DNA from: Zygnema cylindricum
Lineage: Eukaryota > Streptophyta > Zygnematophyceae > Zygnematales > Zygnemataceae
Assembly: GCA_037447655.1 (NCBI GenBank)
Contig: JBBHKE010003585.1
Span: forward strand, 196,132-260,131
Length of the DNA stretch: 64,000 bases
Reading direction: 5' to 3'
The notes beneath the pieces are model-generated. The model was not told where the DNA came from and searched no databases. It saw only the letters and a list, made by a program, of their open reading frames with translations. Position 1 is the first letter of the stretch. Each line of letters starts with the position of its first letter. The position numbers and the translations under genes are program-made. This document shows, piece by piece, positions 12,381 through 22,184 of this stretch.

Positions 12381-12881
12381 GAAGTCCGTTAGATAATATA
12401 GGGTTTCATTCATATATAAACTGTTGTATAGTACCGAAATGATCTAACTAGAATATGAAACGAAACGAACATAGAACTTGTTAAGATTTAGTGCGAAACG
12501 TCATTTCGCACGAAACAAATGAAACAGACACTTTTAACGGTCGACATTTAATGTCGGATTTAATCCGACGGCGCACGTCGTCGCCGAGATCGCGGAATGG
12601 TCACTTTGGATTTTATGGACGTGGCATGACGTGGCGCCGCGTGGAAGGATGACATTCGGACGCGGGAATTCCGGAGGAAGTACGGACAAGTGGAAAAATG
12701 ACACGCGTCCACTCAAGAGCCTTGTCGTACACCGGCCGTACAGAAAGTACATCGGCCATAGTACCTTTCTGTACTTTACAGTAATACGATTGGTTCGTAC
12801 TTTAGTAGATAGGGGTTGTGAGAGGGATTTAGGACTTAGGAAATATTTGGTAGACAGACACCTCTCTCTAAGAGAGCTTTG

Positions 12882-12887
12882 TATAAA
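12882..12887 (+). promoter_or_regulatory. TATA-like box of copia A2 5' LTR
   Basis: TATAAA in the context gctttgtataaattgg, about 200 bp upstream of the polyprotein ATG at 13083. It is repeated at 18226-18231 in the 3' LTR and kept in A3. Transcription would start about 25-35 bp downstream, inside the LTR as retroelement replication requires. Confidence 0.6.
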
Positions 12888-13082
12888 TTGGCATTTTTGC
12901 CGGCTCATAACTTATCGCCTGGTTGGCCGTTTTCAGTGATTTTTTTTGCTACGGACTCAGGGGAGTCCAGGCTACACAGGGGTGCAGTCAAATTCTCAGT
13001 TTGCCTTCTTGGGCAGAAGTGGTCGTGGCTTAAAGTGGGTTAGTTAAATACTATCTAGAGGCTTCCTGTATTCTGTAGTCCA

Positions 13083-16000
13083 ATGGAGGACACAGAATTG
13101 CAGGTTATGGGCCCACCCTCTAGGGTGCCCACCTTCAATGGATCTGGGTTCATCTATTGGGAAGCCATGATGATGGGAGCTTTGTGTGAAAAACGATACT
13201 GGGGTATCGTCAGTGGACAAGTGAAACGTCCACCTTCGGGAACTCCACCAGGATTTGGGGGAGTAAGGTTTTCTGCAACAACGGCTGCCTCAGCGGAGGA
13301 GGCAGATGATGGGGACAGCAGTGTGTCCGAAAAGGAGAAAGGGAAGGAGATACCCCTCACTCCTATTGCCACAGTATCGGGAACGGCGACCGTGAAGACC
13401 GTGGAGAACGATACTCAAATGTGGGAGGATGTAAACATGGCTGCCAAGAACTTCATTTTGAGGCACCTCACTCAAGGTTTGGCCACTCCTCATCTTCACA
13501 TTTACAAGGCAGAGGAATTGTGGGAGAGTTTGGTGGAGATTTATAGAGCTGGAACTATTCAGGAGCTCCAGTTGGCTGAGCAAAAGCTATTGAGTTACAC
13601 TTACAAAGGAGGAAAGATGTTAGATTACTGTAATGATCTTTCTTGTTTGTATATGGAAATGGAAAGTGCCGGGTGGACAGGTACAATGAAAATGAAAGTT
13701 AACACCCTTATCATGAAATTACCAGATGAGTTCGAAAACATAGTATACCGAGTACAGGGAATGCCTGATAGTTCATGGAAATGGAACACAGTAGTCAGGA
13801 TGATACTTGTGCAGGAAAACACAATGGAGATTAGGAGAGGAGGAAAGAGCATTAAAGCTCTAGCAGCAGGAGGGGGCCGATGGGGGAAGGATCCGAAGAA
13901 ACCATATAGAGGGGAAAGAGATAATTCTGGGGGACAGAGGCCCCCAAAGGGTCTTTGTCATTATTGCAAAAAGCCGGGACACTTTATTGCAGATTGTGTC
14001 AAGTTGTCAGAGCTGAGGCTCCAAGAAAACCGTGGAGGGGGTTCTTCCGGAGGGAAGAAAAAGGCACTTGTGGTTACAAAAGTGTCAGGAGAAATCGAGG
14101 ATGAGTCATCTGAGGAGGATGGGGAGCTTCTTCTTGACGAGAGTCTGGAGGAGAAGGAGATCCCTCGGAGGCAGAAGTGTGCCCTTGGAGCAATTCGGGA
14201 AGCTCCACAGGAAGGATGGATCATTGACTCAGGTGCATCCATGCATATGTGCCGTGATAAAGAACTCTTCACTAAGCTACGAAAGATTCCTACTGTAGAG
14301 ATAGAGTTTGGGGATGGGAGAGTGGTTACTACAGATCTAGTGGGATCAGTAGATCTGAAAGTCTTAGTGGAGGGTAAGACCTCTATACTTACATTCTCAG
14401 ATGTACTTTACATTCCTCAGCTGAGTAAAAATCTTGTCTCTACGTCTGTGTTAGATGACAAAGAGTTTGATACCTTCACCAGAAAGGGAGTCTTTACAGC
14501 TAAGTATGGGAATGAAGTTTACTTCACAGCAGATAAGGGTAGCCAAGGAATGTTTAGGCTTAACTTGAGTAATGAAAAGAAGAATGCTTACTATGTTGGT
14601 GTTCCTAAGGTGATGATTTGGCATAAGCGTTTGGGGCATGTGCATTTTGATAGGTTAAGGGAAATGAAAAAGCTTGGGGTAGTAGATGGCATTCAGTTTG
14701 GGGATAATGAAATAATGGATGATTGTAGTGGTTGTGCTCAAGGTAAGGCTCACAGACTTCCCTTTCCCAAAGCCGCCACATATAGAGGTGAGAAAGTGTT
14801 AGATTTGGTCCACACAGATATTTGGGGACCTGCAAAAGTACCTTCGGTTGGAGGAAAGAGGTTTATGATGACAATAACTGATGATTGGTCTAGATACTCT
14901 AGAGTCTACTTTCTGAAAAATAAGTCTGAAGCATCCACTTACTTCAAAGAATATAAAGCTTGGAGTGAGAAGTTGCATGAAACCCCTATTAAGAGGATAA
15001 GGAGTGATAATGGGGGGGAATATACCTCTAACCAGTTTGAGGAATATCTGAGAGATGAGGGAGTGCAACACCAGAAAACTGTACCATATAACTCGGAACA
15101 AAATGGGGTAGCTGAGAGGTTGAATAGAACACTAGGAGATAGTGCATGCAGTATGTTGGCAGACAAGAAAATAGGAAAGAGATTTTGGGCAGAGGCAATG
15201 AACTGTGCCAACTATATTAAGAATAGAGTCCTCACCTCAGCAGTAAAGGGAGTCACACCTTATGAGAGATGGGTTGGAAGGAAACCAGATATCTCACACC
15301 TTAAAGTATTTGGTAGCCAAGTTTACAGTCTTGACACGGATAGGAAAAACTGGAAACTAGATGCTAAGGGAAAACCTGGATACTTTGTGGGATATGATGA
15401 GGATGTTAAGGGATATAGAGTATATGACTTGGCAAAGAAAGATATCATTCTGGTCAAACACTTAGTTGTCATGGATGAAGGGAAGTCATTTGACCCCTTC
15501 AAATATACAAAGAAGATTAGGATCAGATTTGAGTCTGAAAGTGAGGAGAACTCGGTCGTTCCCGAAAGGGATATGGGTGACACCGTGATTACAGATTCAG
15601 GGGAGATCCAAGATACAGGAGACTCACCGGAAACCTCACATACTCCTATGGACTTCGATGAGATAGAAGAAGCGGGACAAGAACCGGTCTCCATGGACAG
15701 GGGAGCCGATGAAACAGTGAGAAGAAATCCAAGACTTCCATCTATTCTTGCTTCAGAGTTTGAGGGAGGAAGAAGGAGCAGCAAAAGATTACAGGAAAAA
15801 CAAGTCGCTCATAAGGTAACTAAGCTATCTCACCCTGATGAGCCTCAGTCTTACTCGGAGGCAGTGAATAGTCCAGAGAAAGAAAGATGGATTAGAGCTA
15901 TAAATGATGAGATGGCTTCTATCATGGAAGCAAATACCTGGGAATTAGCAGATTGTCCTCCAGACAGAAAACCTATTGGGTGTAAATGGGTATTTAAACT

Positions 16001-17432
16001 AAAACTGAACCCACATAATACCATTGAAAGATATAAGGCTCGATTGGTAGCGAAGGGGTTCACCCAAAAGGAAGGGATTGACTATGAGGAGACCTTTGCT
16101 CCAGTTGTTCGGTTCCCATCAGTAAGGATTCTCCTCAGCCTGGCAGCAGCGGAAGACATGGAAATCCATCACATGGACATTAAGACTGCGTTTCTTAATG
16201 GTGAGTTAGAGGAAGAAATTTTCATGAGACAACCCGAGGGGTTCGTGGAGGAAGGAGAAGAGAGCAAAGTCTGCAGGCTCATAAAGTCCTTATATGGACT
16301 AAAGCAGGCTCCCCGACAGTGGAACAAGAAACTAGATGAGTTTCTGACTAGTCTGGGATATATCCGTATAAGCTCTGACCATTTTATCTATATGTTTGAA
16401 GATGAGAATGGTGTCATTTTTATTGCAATTTATATGGATGATCTGCTTGTGTTGAGTAAATCCTTGGAAAAGATCAATAAGTTAAAAACAGAACTTAGAA
16501 GCAGATTTGATATGAAGGATTTAGGGGAGGCAAAATATATTTTGGGGATTCAGATGGAGAGAGATAGGGGGAAGAAGATTATCAGACTTACTCAGAAAGA
16601 AGCAATAGGTAATATGCTTGAGAAATTCCAGATGGAAAATGCTAACAGTTGTACCACTCCCATGGACTTGAAAAAAGTAAGTGATGGGAGTGTAGAAGGA
16701 GGAGTAATTATCTTAGATGATCAAATGAGTATTGAAGAGAGAGAGTTTATGAAGACTATCCCTTATAGACAGGTCGTAGGAAGTTTAATCTATTTTATGA
16801 ATTGTACCAGGCCGGACATAGCGGCAGCAGTTGGAGTACTCAGTAGGAGTCTGAATGATCCTAGGAAGAGGGATTGGGAGGCAGCCAAGAGAGTCATGAG
16901 ATATCTGGTTGGAACCAGAGAGTTATGGTTGCATTTGGGAGGGGAGCACACTGACATCACTACTTGGAGTGATGCCAGTTATGGGGACGCACCTATGAGA
17001 CGATGCACTTCTGGGTATGTGTTGTATGTTGGGGAAGGTGCATGCTGTTGGAGCAGTAAGCAACAAAAGGTGGTTGCACAGTCCACCATGGAGGCTGAGT
17101 ACATGGCCTCTTGTTCTGCTGTGAAAGAGTTGATGTGGGTCAAGTCCTTGCTGCAAGAACTTGGGTATATGAAGGAGGGAGTGCATGAAGTGTTTTGTGA
17201 TAATCAAGCGGCCATAGCAATTGCAGCAAATCCAAAACATCATTTTAAGGCTAAACATATGGACATAAGATTAAGTTTTGTAAGAGAAAAAGTTGAGAAT
17301 AAAATAGTGAATCTTGTATATAGATCTGATGAGGAAATGGTAGCGGACATGATGACCAAACCTGTACCCTCGCCGAAATTAAAATACTGCAGGGAAAAAT
17401 GTGGATTAAAAGAAAAATTAAAAATAGACTAG
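13083..17432 (+). CDS. Copia gag-pol polyprotein, intact (1449 aa)
   Basis: Encodes everything for cytoplasmic particle formation, reverse transcription and integration in one frame. Gag spans about residues 1-290, including KNFILRHLTQGLA. The CCHC knuckle CHYCKKPGHFIADC is near 292-305. Protease IIDSGASMHMC has its catalytic Asp at 382. GAG-pre-integrase has WHKRLGHVH, with His 514. The integrase triad is D579 (HTDIWGP), D642 (SDNGGEY) and E678 (VAERLNR), a DD35E spacing. Reverse transcriptase starts near 966 with YMDD at 1117-1120. RNase H has WSDASYGD (D1297), EAEYMA, CDNQAA and VADMMTK. The start codon lies in the 5' LTR and the frame reads through the PBS (residues VMGPP). The same ATG position and PBS-encoded residues recur in the B copies, which supports this start. 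No gag-pol frameshift is present; how gag excess is achieved is not visible. Confidence 0.97.
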   Translation: MEDTELQVMGPPSRVPTFNGSGFIYWEAMMMGALCEKRYWGIVSGQVKRPPSGTPPGFGGVRFSATTAASAEEADDGDSSVSEKEKGKEIPLTPIATVSGTATVKTVENDTQMWEDVNMAAKNFILRHLTQGLATPHLHIYKAEELWESLVEIYRAGTIQELQLAEQKLLSYTYKGGKMLDYCNDLSCLYMEMESAGWTGTMKMKVNTLIMKLPDEFENIVYRVQGMPDSSWKWNTVVRMILVQENTMEIRRGGKSIKALAAGGGRWGKDPKKPYRGERDNSGGQRPPKGLCHYCKKPGHFIADCVKLSELRLQENRGGGSSGGKKKALVVTKVSGEIEDESSEEDGELLLDESLEEKEIPRRQKCALGAIREAPQEGWIIDSGASMHMCRDKELFTKLRKIPTVEIEFGDGRVVTTDLVGSVDLKVLVEGKTSILTFSDVLYIPQLSKNLVSTSVLDDKEFDTFTRKGVFTAKYGNEVYFTADKGSQGMFRLNLSNEKKNAYYVGVPKVMIWHKRLGHVHFDRLREMKKLGVVDGIQFGDNEIMDDCSGCAQGKAHRLPFPKAATYRGEKVLDLVHTDIWGPAKVPSVGGKRFMMTITDDWSRYSRVYFLKNKSEASTYFKEYKAWSEKLHETPIKRIRSDNGGEYTSNQFEEYLRDEGVQHQKTVPYNSEQNGVAERLNRTLGDSACSMLADKKIGKRFWAEAMNCANYIKNRVLTSAVKGVTPYERWVGRKPDISHLKVFGSQVYSLDTDRKNWKLDAKGKPGYFVGYDEDVKGYRVYDLAKKDIILVKHLVVMDEGKSFDPFKYTKKIRIRFESESEENSVVPERDMGDTVITDSGEIQDTGDSPETSHTPMDFDEIEEAGQEPVSMDRGADETVRRNPRLPSILASEFEGGRRSSKRLQEKQVAHKVTKLSHPDEPQSYSEAVNSPEKERWIRAINDEMASIMEANTWELADCPPDRKPIGCKWVFKLKLNPHNTIERYKARLVAKGFTQKEGIDYEETFAPVVRFPSVRILLSLAAAEDMEIHHMDIKTAFLNGELEEEIFMRQPEGFVEEGEESKVCRLIKSLYGLKQAPRQWNKKLDEFLTSLGYIRISSDHFIYMFEDENGVIFIAIYMDDLLVLSKSLEKINKLKTELRSRFDMKDLGEAKYILGIQMERDRGKKIIRLTQKEAIGNMLEKFQMENANSCTTPMDLKKVSDGSVEGGVIILDDQMSIEEREFMKTIPYRQVVGSLIYFMNCTRPDIAAAVGVLSRSLNDPRKRDWEAAKRVMRYLVGTRELWLHLGGEHTDITTWSDASYGDAPMRRCTSGYVLYVGEGACCWSSKQQKVVAQSTMEAEYMASCSAVKELMWVKSLLQELGYMKEGVHEVFCDNQAAIAIAANPKHHFKAKHMDIRLSFVREKVENKIVNLVYRSDEEMVADMMTKPVPSPKLKYCREKCGLKEKLKID
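13103..13117 (+). other. PBS of copia A2, half-tRNA-Met type, inside the ORF
   Basis: GGTTATGGGCCCACC follows the LTR with no spacer. It is complementary to the anticodon-arm region of initiator tRNA-Met, matching 15 of 15 bases of the plant tRNA as I remember it. Drosophila copia has the same GGTTATGGGCCCA there and primes with a cleaved 5' half of that tRNA. Here the PBS is also codons 8-12 of the polyprotein. Confidence 0.88.
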
Positions 17433-17445
17433 AAAATAAGGGGAG
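17433..17445 (+). other. Polypurine tract of copia A2
   Basis: AAAATAAGGGGAG sits between the stop codon (TAG, 17430-17432) and the 3' LTR start. This is the plus-strand primer position. Near-identical tracts precede the 3' LTRs of A1, B1, B2, B3 and B4. Confidence 0.92.
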
Positions 17446-18446
17446 TGTTGAAATAAGTAGTTTTTGTATTTTCTAGTTTAAAATAAATTAGCGGAAACAT
17501 ATATAAGAAATGATGGCAGCCTGCCTCCATCTCTTCTCTCTCTCCCCCATACTTGTTGTAGTCACTGAAAGAGAGAGAGACGATGGAGCCATGGCTGCCT
17601 CAGCTCCATAGGAAGGACTAAAGAGTGACTTAAGTCACTCTCAACAAAAGGTTGAGTCCGACAGGACTCGAACCCCCGACCGGTAGAGCGCGGCGTAGCC
17701 GTTAGCTCTAACCTGTCTGTCGTAGAAGTCCGTTAGATAATATAGGGTTTCATTCATATATAAACTGTTGTATAGTACCGAAATGATCTAACTAGAATAT
17801 GAAACGAAACGAACATAGAACTTGTTAAGATTTAGTGCGAAACGTCATTTCGCACGAAACAAATGAAACAGACACTTTTAACGGTCGACATTTAATGTCG
17901 GATTTAATCCGACGGCGCACGTCGTCGCCGAGATCGCGGAATGGTCACTTTGGATTTTATGGACGTGGCATGACGTGGCGCCGCGTGGAAGGATGACATT
18001 CGGACGCGGGAATTCCGGAGGAAGTACGGACAAGTGGAAAAATGACACGCGTCCACTCAAGAGCCTTGTCGTACACCGGCCGTACAGAAAGTACATCGGC
18101 CATAGTACCTTTCTGTACTTTACAGTAATACGATTGGTTCGTACTTTAGTAGATAGGGGTTGTGAGAGGGATTTAGGACTTAGGAAATATTTGGTAGACA
18201 GACACCTCTCTCTAAGAGAGCTTTGTATAAATTGGCATTTTTGCCGGCTCATAACTTATCGCCTGGTTGGCCGTTTTCAGTGATTCTTTTTGCTACGGAC
18301 TCAAGGGAGTCCAGGCTACACAGGGGTGCAGTCAAATTCTCAGTTTGCCTTCTTGGGCAGAAGTGGTCGTGGCTTAAAGTGGGTTAGTTAAATACTATCT
18401 AGAGGCTTCTTGTATTCTGTAGTCTAATGGAGGACACAGAATTGCA
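17446..18446 (+). repeat. 3' LTR of copia A2
   Basis: 1001 bp. Compared with the 5' LTR it has a T-run shorter by three, one base fewer in the GA tract, and about four substitutions near 18287-18427. It ends GAATTGCA followed by TSD aaata. Confidence 0.97.
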
Positions 18447-18451
18447 AAATA

Positions 18452-18900
18452 AGTGTTAGATATGGGTGTCGACAGGGTAAATTGAGTGCGTCGCCGCGGT
18501 TCAGCGTACTCAGATTTGATTCAAGTTATAAAGACGAAGGAAAATCGCGACACCGTGTTCACGCATATTCAAGCATCGAATATGTGAACATAGACTATAG
18601 GCACTGTTAAATTAGCATTAGTAACTCTAATTTCGATTGTTTTTCAAAAATGCAATGTACGAAATCTGTTAGTCGGTTCTAAAACAACTCTTTACTTCAT
18701 ACGGTCGAACAAAATACGTGTCAAATAAAAGGCGTCGACAGGGGAAATTGAGTGCGTTGCCACGGAAAAGCGTACTCAAATTTGATTTTAAGTCATAAAG
18801 ACGAAGGAAAATCAATAGATTATGTTTTCACATGCGTCAAATATGTGAACATAGACTATCGCGTCTAAATCGAAATTAGTGTTAGGTGTATAAACTATTG
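18452..18900. repeat. ~266-bp tandem repeat, units 1 (rest), 2 and part of 3
   Basis: gtcgacagggtaaattgagtgcgt (18468) recurs as gtcgacaggggaaattgagtgcgt at 18734. It is followed in both by cgtactcaaatttgatt, ataaagacgaaggaaaatc and atatgtgaacatagacta blocks. The period is 266 bp and identity moderate. The first unit is continuous with 11950-12097 across copia A2. Confidence 0.8.
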
Positions 18901-19352
18901 TTAATTTCTGTTGGCGTTAAGCCTTTGAACCCCAAATAGAGTTGGAAACACTAATTATTTTTAAACTCTTAAAGCGATTCACAGTGTACTTTCAACCTTT
19001 TTTGAAATTGTTCCTACATTGTATCAGTACATTTTTCACGTACAAAAAGTATATATATTTTCAAAAGATTCAAAATTGAGAGAAAAATAACGAAATTGCG
19101 TAGAAATTTCAAAATCTGTACAAATGAGACATCTATGGCGGGGTTCACACATGAAAAAGGTTAAAACCATGTCAAAAAATTTGGGAACCGTACGCCAAAT
19201 TTTTAAAAATGACAAAAAACGCGAGGGTGACGGTTAGGACAGTAGGTTTCGACCGTTTTGGAGCGTGGCATCGGACAAAAGATGCAGTTTTATGTGTGAA
19301 AGCTCGACATTTGCGTCAAAACTGGACATTTGCGTATAGCAAACGGCAATTG

Positions 19353-19403
19353 CCGTCCGCCATCGGATGCCGTCCGCCATCGGATGCCGTCCGCCATCGG
19401 ATA
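19353..19403. repeat. 17-bp minisatellite, three units; 18.9-20.5 kb otherwise noncoding
   Basis: ccgtccgccatcggatg occurs at 19353 and 19370 and, with one change, at 19387. The rest of 18900-20560 is AT-rich with homopolymer runs, and no reading frame looks coding. Confidence 0.9.
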
Positions 19404-20559
19404 TCGTGTTGAGAATACACTTTTTCGTTTTTGAAGAATTACGAAAACGAAACGCACGGACGTGAACCATACAATAATTCATTCCCTCGCAAACTAATGA
19501 ACAAACTAGAGGACAAATCAGATTAAAGAACACGAAATGTCAAAAAAAAAAAACACCGATGGTCCATTACTGCAAAACAAATCGGTTGAGAAGATTGGAA
19601 CGCTTTCGGGTTTTCCATGTGTGTTTTTACCTATACCGAGTTTCTACGTAGTATTCTTTTAGTTGTAATAGACTTGATTCTTTTCGTGTTCTTCTCTTTC
19701 TTAATCCTTCCCTAATTAAATTCACTTTTTTTTACAATCTGAAAGCCTCTCACTCCCTCTCACATCCCCACCTCCACACTCTTTACCAGTCTGCATCTTT
19801 ATCTTAACCTCTCTTTCATTTTTAAAACAGTGATAAAACCACAATTATAACTAGAAGTGGATGTAATCTCAAGTTTTTTAGACATTTTTTAAACCACGTG
19901 GGTAATAAAGATAGTACCATAAAGACCTCTCGACTTCGATCATAACTCATTGCATTTGAAGCCATTTTTACAGGCATTTTTTTAATTTTTTTTCTTAATC
20001 GGCAAGCCGTTTGTTTTTATTCATTTTCCTTATCGGTTAATTCTGACACTATGATTTTATTATGTTTAGTAAATGACTTCCTAATACTAGTTGGAAATTG
20101 GATTGAATGTAGACAAAGAATCACTCCAAAAAAAAAACTAACTAAATATACTGATCAAAAAATATTATAATATTTTATAAATGAATTAATTCATAATGAT
20201 AATTTACAATAATTAGACGTAGCAAAAGAAAAAAGTACAACTATTTGTTACAATCGAGAATTAATTACAAATATAACGCACTAAAAATCACTGTCAATAA
20301 TTGTAAAAAAAAAAGGCATAAAAACTGCAAACATTACTTTAAGACATTTTAAATTTGGCATCATAAGTGATAAAAATAGATGTAGACACAGACAAGAAGG
20401 TATAATAGATAGTGTCAAACTACCTTTTTTAATTTCGAGTACAAATCGAAATAGTAATATTTCTTATCATAGATTCCCAAATTGTAATATTTCCCTTATT
20501 AAATTATTCACCAAATATTCATTGAATTCGAACATCCATCCAAAGCGTACGACTTTGGC

Positions 20560-20569
20560 ACTCTCTCTC

Positions 20570-20638
<69 letters not shown>
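20560..20638. repeat. (CT)n microsatellite
   Basis: A nearly pure CT dinucleotide run, interrupted once (ctctgtctct), followed by CA-rich sequence to 20668. The minus-strand ORF through it encodes Arg-Glu repeats only and is not a gene. Confidence 0.97.
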
Positions 20639-20641
<3 letters not shown>

Positions 20642-20676
20642 ACCCTCTCTCACACACACTCACACAGTACCACCAC

Positions 20677-21026
20677 CTATTCCACCATTTTTTTGACCTG
20701 ATTGCTCGTCCTTGGTTCTCCATACTATTTTATCTTGTACGATTTGGGTAGGGGCTAATTTCAAATAATAGACTCATTTGAAAATCTTGTGGAGCAAAAA
20801 ATGTTGCCTATTCTGCTCATCTTACTTCAACTGGCCATGTTACAAAAACGCTATTCCACCATTTTTTTTACCTGATTGCTCGTCTTTGGTTCTCCATAAC
20901 TATTTTATCTTGTACGATTTGGGTAGGGGCTAATTTCAAATAATAGACTAATTTGAAAATCTTGTGGAGCAAAAAATGTTGCCTATTCTGCTCATCTTAC
21001 GACAACTGGCCATGTTACAAAAACGT
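20677..21026. repeat. 174-bp direct tandem duplication
   Basis: The segment ctattccacc...acaaaaacg at 20677-20850 is repeated almost exactly at 20851-21026 (single-base differences such as ttgacctg/tttacctg and cttcaac/cgacaac). It lies immediately upstream of the transposase relic, so it may be transposon 5' sequence duplicated after insertion. Confidence 0.9.
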
Positions 21027-21119
21027 TTAAAGATTCGAGAGCAATGAGTAATGTGTATATACCTTCTGCCATAATATGGTGGATTTTTCCACGCTCCCCT
21101 AATTTTTGGGAAGATATTT

Positions 21120-22184
21120 GCAACACTCTATGGCTGAATGTGGCGAGCATACATAGGGACAGAAAATAGAAGAGGCATTTTCGTATGACCTTATCCATTT
21201 AAAAAAATGTATTTGGGTTGTGGGGCCATACGTACAAAAATGATATACTTGCTATCGAGATACCATACACTTGAATAAGACTTGTGTTGTTGTGCTACAC
21301 CGGTTAGCGCATGGCACCCTTATCAGTGCGTTGTCACAATTATTTTGTATCTATATATCCACCATAGTCAATTATACCGAAGATATTTGCCCGGTATTAG
21401 CTGGCCCGCTTCACACTACATATATTCAACGACCTCACGGGCGGGTCCTACGATAAATAATTGAGGGGTTTCAAGAGATTTTCGGTATTTCCCAAATGCC
21501 TAGAGCTTTTAATGGCACTCATATCTTCTTCTCACGATGACTTGTTGAAAATGCCTTTGAGTAATACAATCGATTCCAAAGGTACAAACTGAGTCTCCAA
21601 GCAATTTGTGACAACATGCTTATTTTTTCGGATGTGTTTAGTGATCGACCAGGATAGACCCATGAATCCACATTATTCCAAGCTTCGGCGGTGTACACAA
21701 GACTATGAAATCGTCAGATATTAGCAGACCGTGTGAAAGAAATACGTGGTACAAGAATCCGACCCATTATTGTTGGAGATGTGGCCTACCCTTTATCTAA
21801 TTTTCTAATCAAAAGATACCGTACAAGAAATGGGGGAGTACTTTGCAAAAATATTTTGACAAAGCACTGGCGGTAGCAAGAGTACATATAGAAATGGCTT
21901 TTGGCTTTCTAAAGGGTTGTTGAGAAATATTGCGGAACAATTTTGTAAAGTAGGAGATGGTGCCAACAATTACGGTTGCTTGTTGTATTCTACATAATTT
22001 GATGATTTTAAATGGCGATCCATTGCCATTGCAATGGAGATAGTTCACAATGTTTGAGGGACAAAACCATGTTGAACCCGCTTCACGAGGTGGGCGAATA
22101 ACAGTTAGGGATGCTCTATTTCGCAAATTATGTCTTGATCCCCGTGTTCTGATTGATGACGTGGAGTTAAGAGAGATGGAGTGA
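21120..22184 (+). pseudogene. PIF/Harbinger-type transposase, broken
   Basis: The conceptual product matches the HARBI1/DDE_Tnp_4 layout. It has an N-terminal HFRMTLSI stretch, a helix-turn-helix-like HRLAHGTLISALSQLF region with STIVNYTEDI, then IIEGFQEIFGIPQMPRAFNGTHIFF. Next come YNRFQRYKLSLQAICD, IVGDVAYPLSNFLIKRYRT and VHIEMAFGFLKG, and finally CCILHNLMI near 21985-22010. The first catalytic Asp of the usual IDGTH motif is replaced (FNGTH). The second-Asp (GDVAYPL) and Glu (IEMAFG) regions survive. Several stops and frameshifts make it non-functional. Terminal inverted repeats were not found by eye. Confidence 0.85.

Larger units (their letters stand above)
12098..13102 (+). repeat. 5' LTR of copia A2
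   Basis: 1005 bp, TGTTGAAATAAG...GAATTGCA. A TATA-like box lies at 12882-12887, so U3 is about 12098-12910 and R/U5 is the remainder. U3 contains two GACGTGGC motifs (ACGT-core, ABRE/G-box-like) at 12618-12635, a GA-rich tract near 12225 and a tRNA-like module in antisense at 12311-12380. The polyprotein ATG (13083) is inside this LTR. Confidence 0.97.
12098..18446 (+). mobile_element. Copia element A2, structurally complete, family A
   Basis: A 6349-bp Ty1/copia retrotransposon with LTRs at 12098-13102 and 17446-18446. The exact TSD aaata is at 12093-12097 and 18447-18451. It has a PBS at 13103-13117, one uninterrupted gag-pol ORF (13083-17432) and a polypurine tract at 17433-17445. By eye the LTRs differ by about four substitutions and two short indels over 1 kb, so insertion is recent relative to every other full-length element here. 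All catalytic motifs I checked are present, so it may be autonomous. It inserted into a 266-bp tandem repeat. Confidence 0.98.

Noticed and set aside
12534-12939. Paired overlapping ORFs (124 aa minus, 102 aa plus) found identically at 12.5-12.9, 17.9-18.3 and 42.8-43.2 kb
   Set aside because: They recur only because the three family A LTRs are nearly identical. They span U3 and R without coding motifs, so they are not treated as genes.
20508-20723. 71-aa ORF with a long Arg-Glu repeat
   Set aside because: A direct translation of the (CT)n microsatellite.
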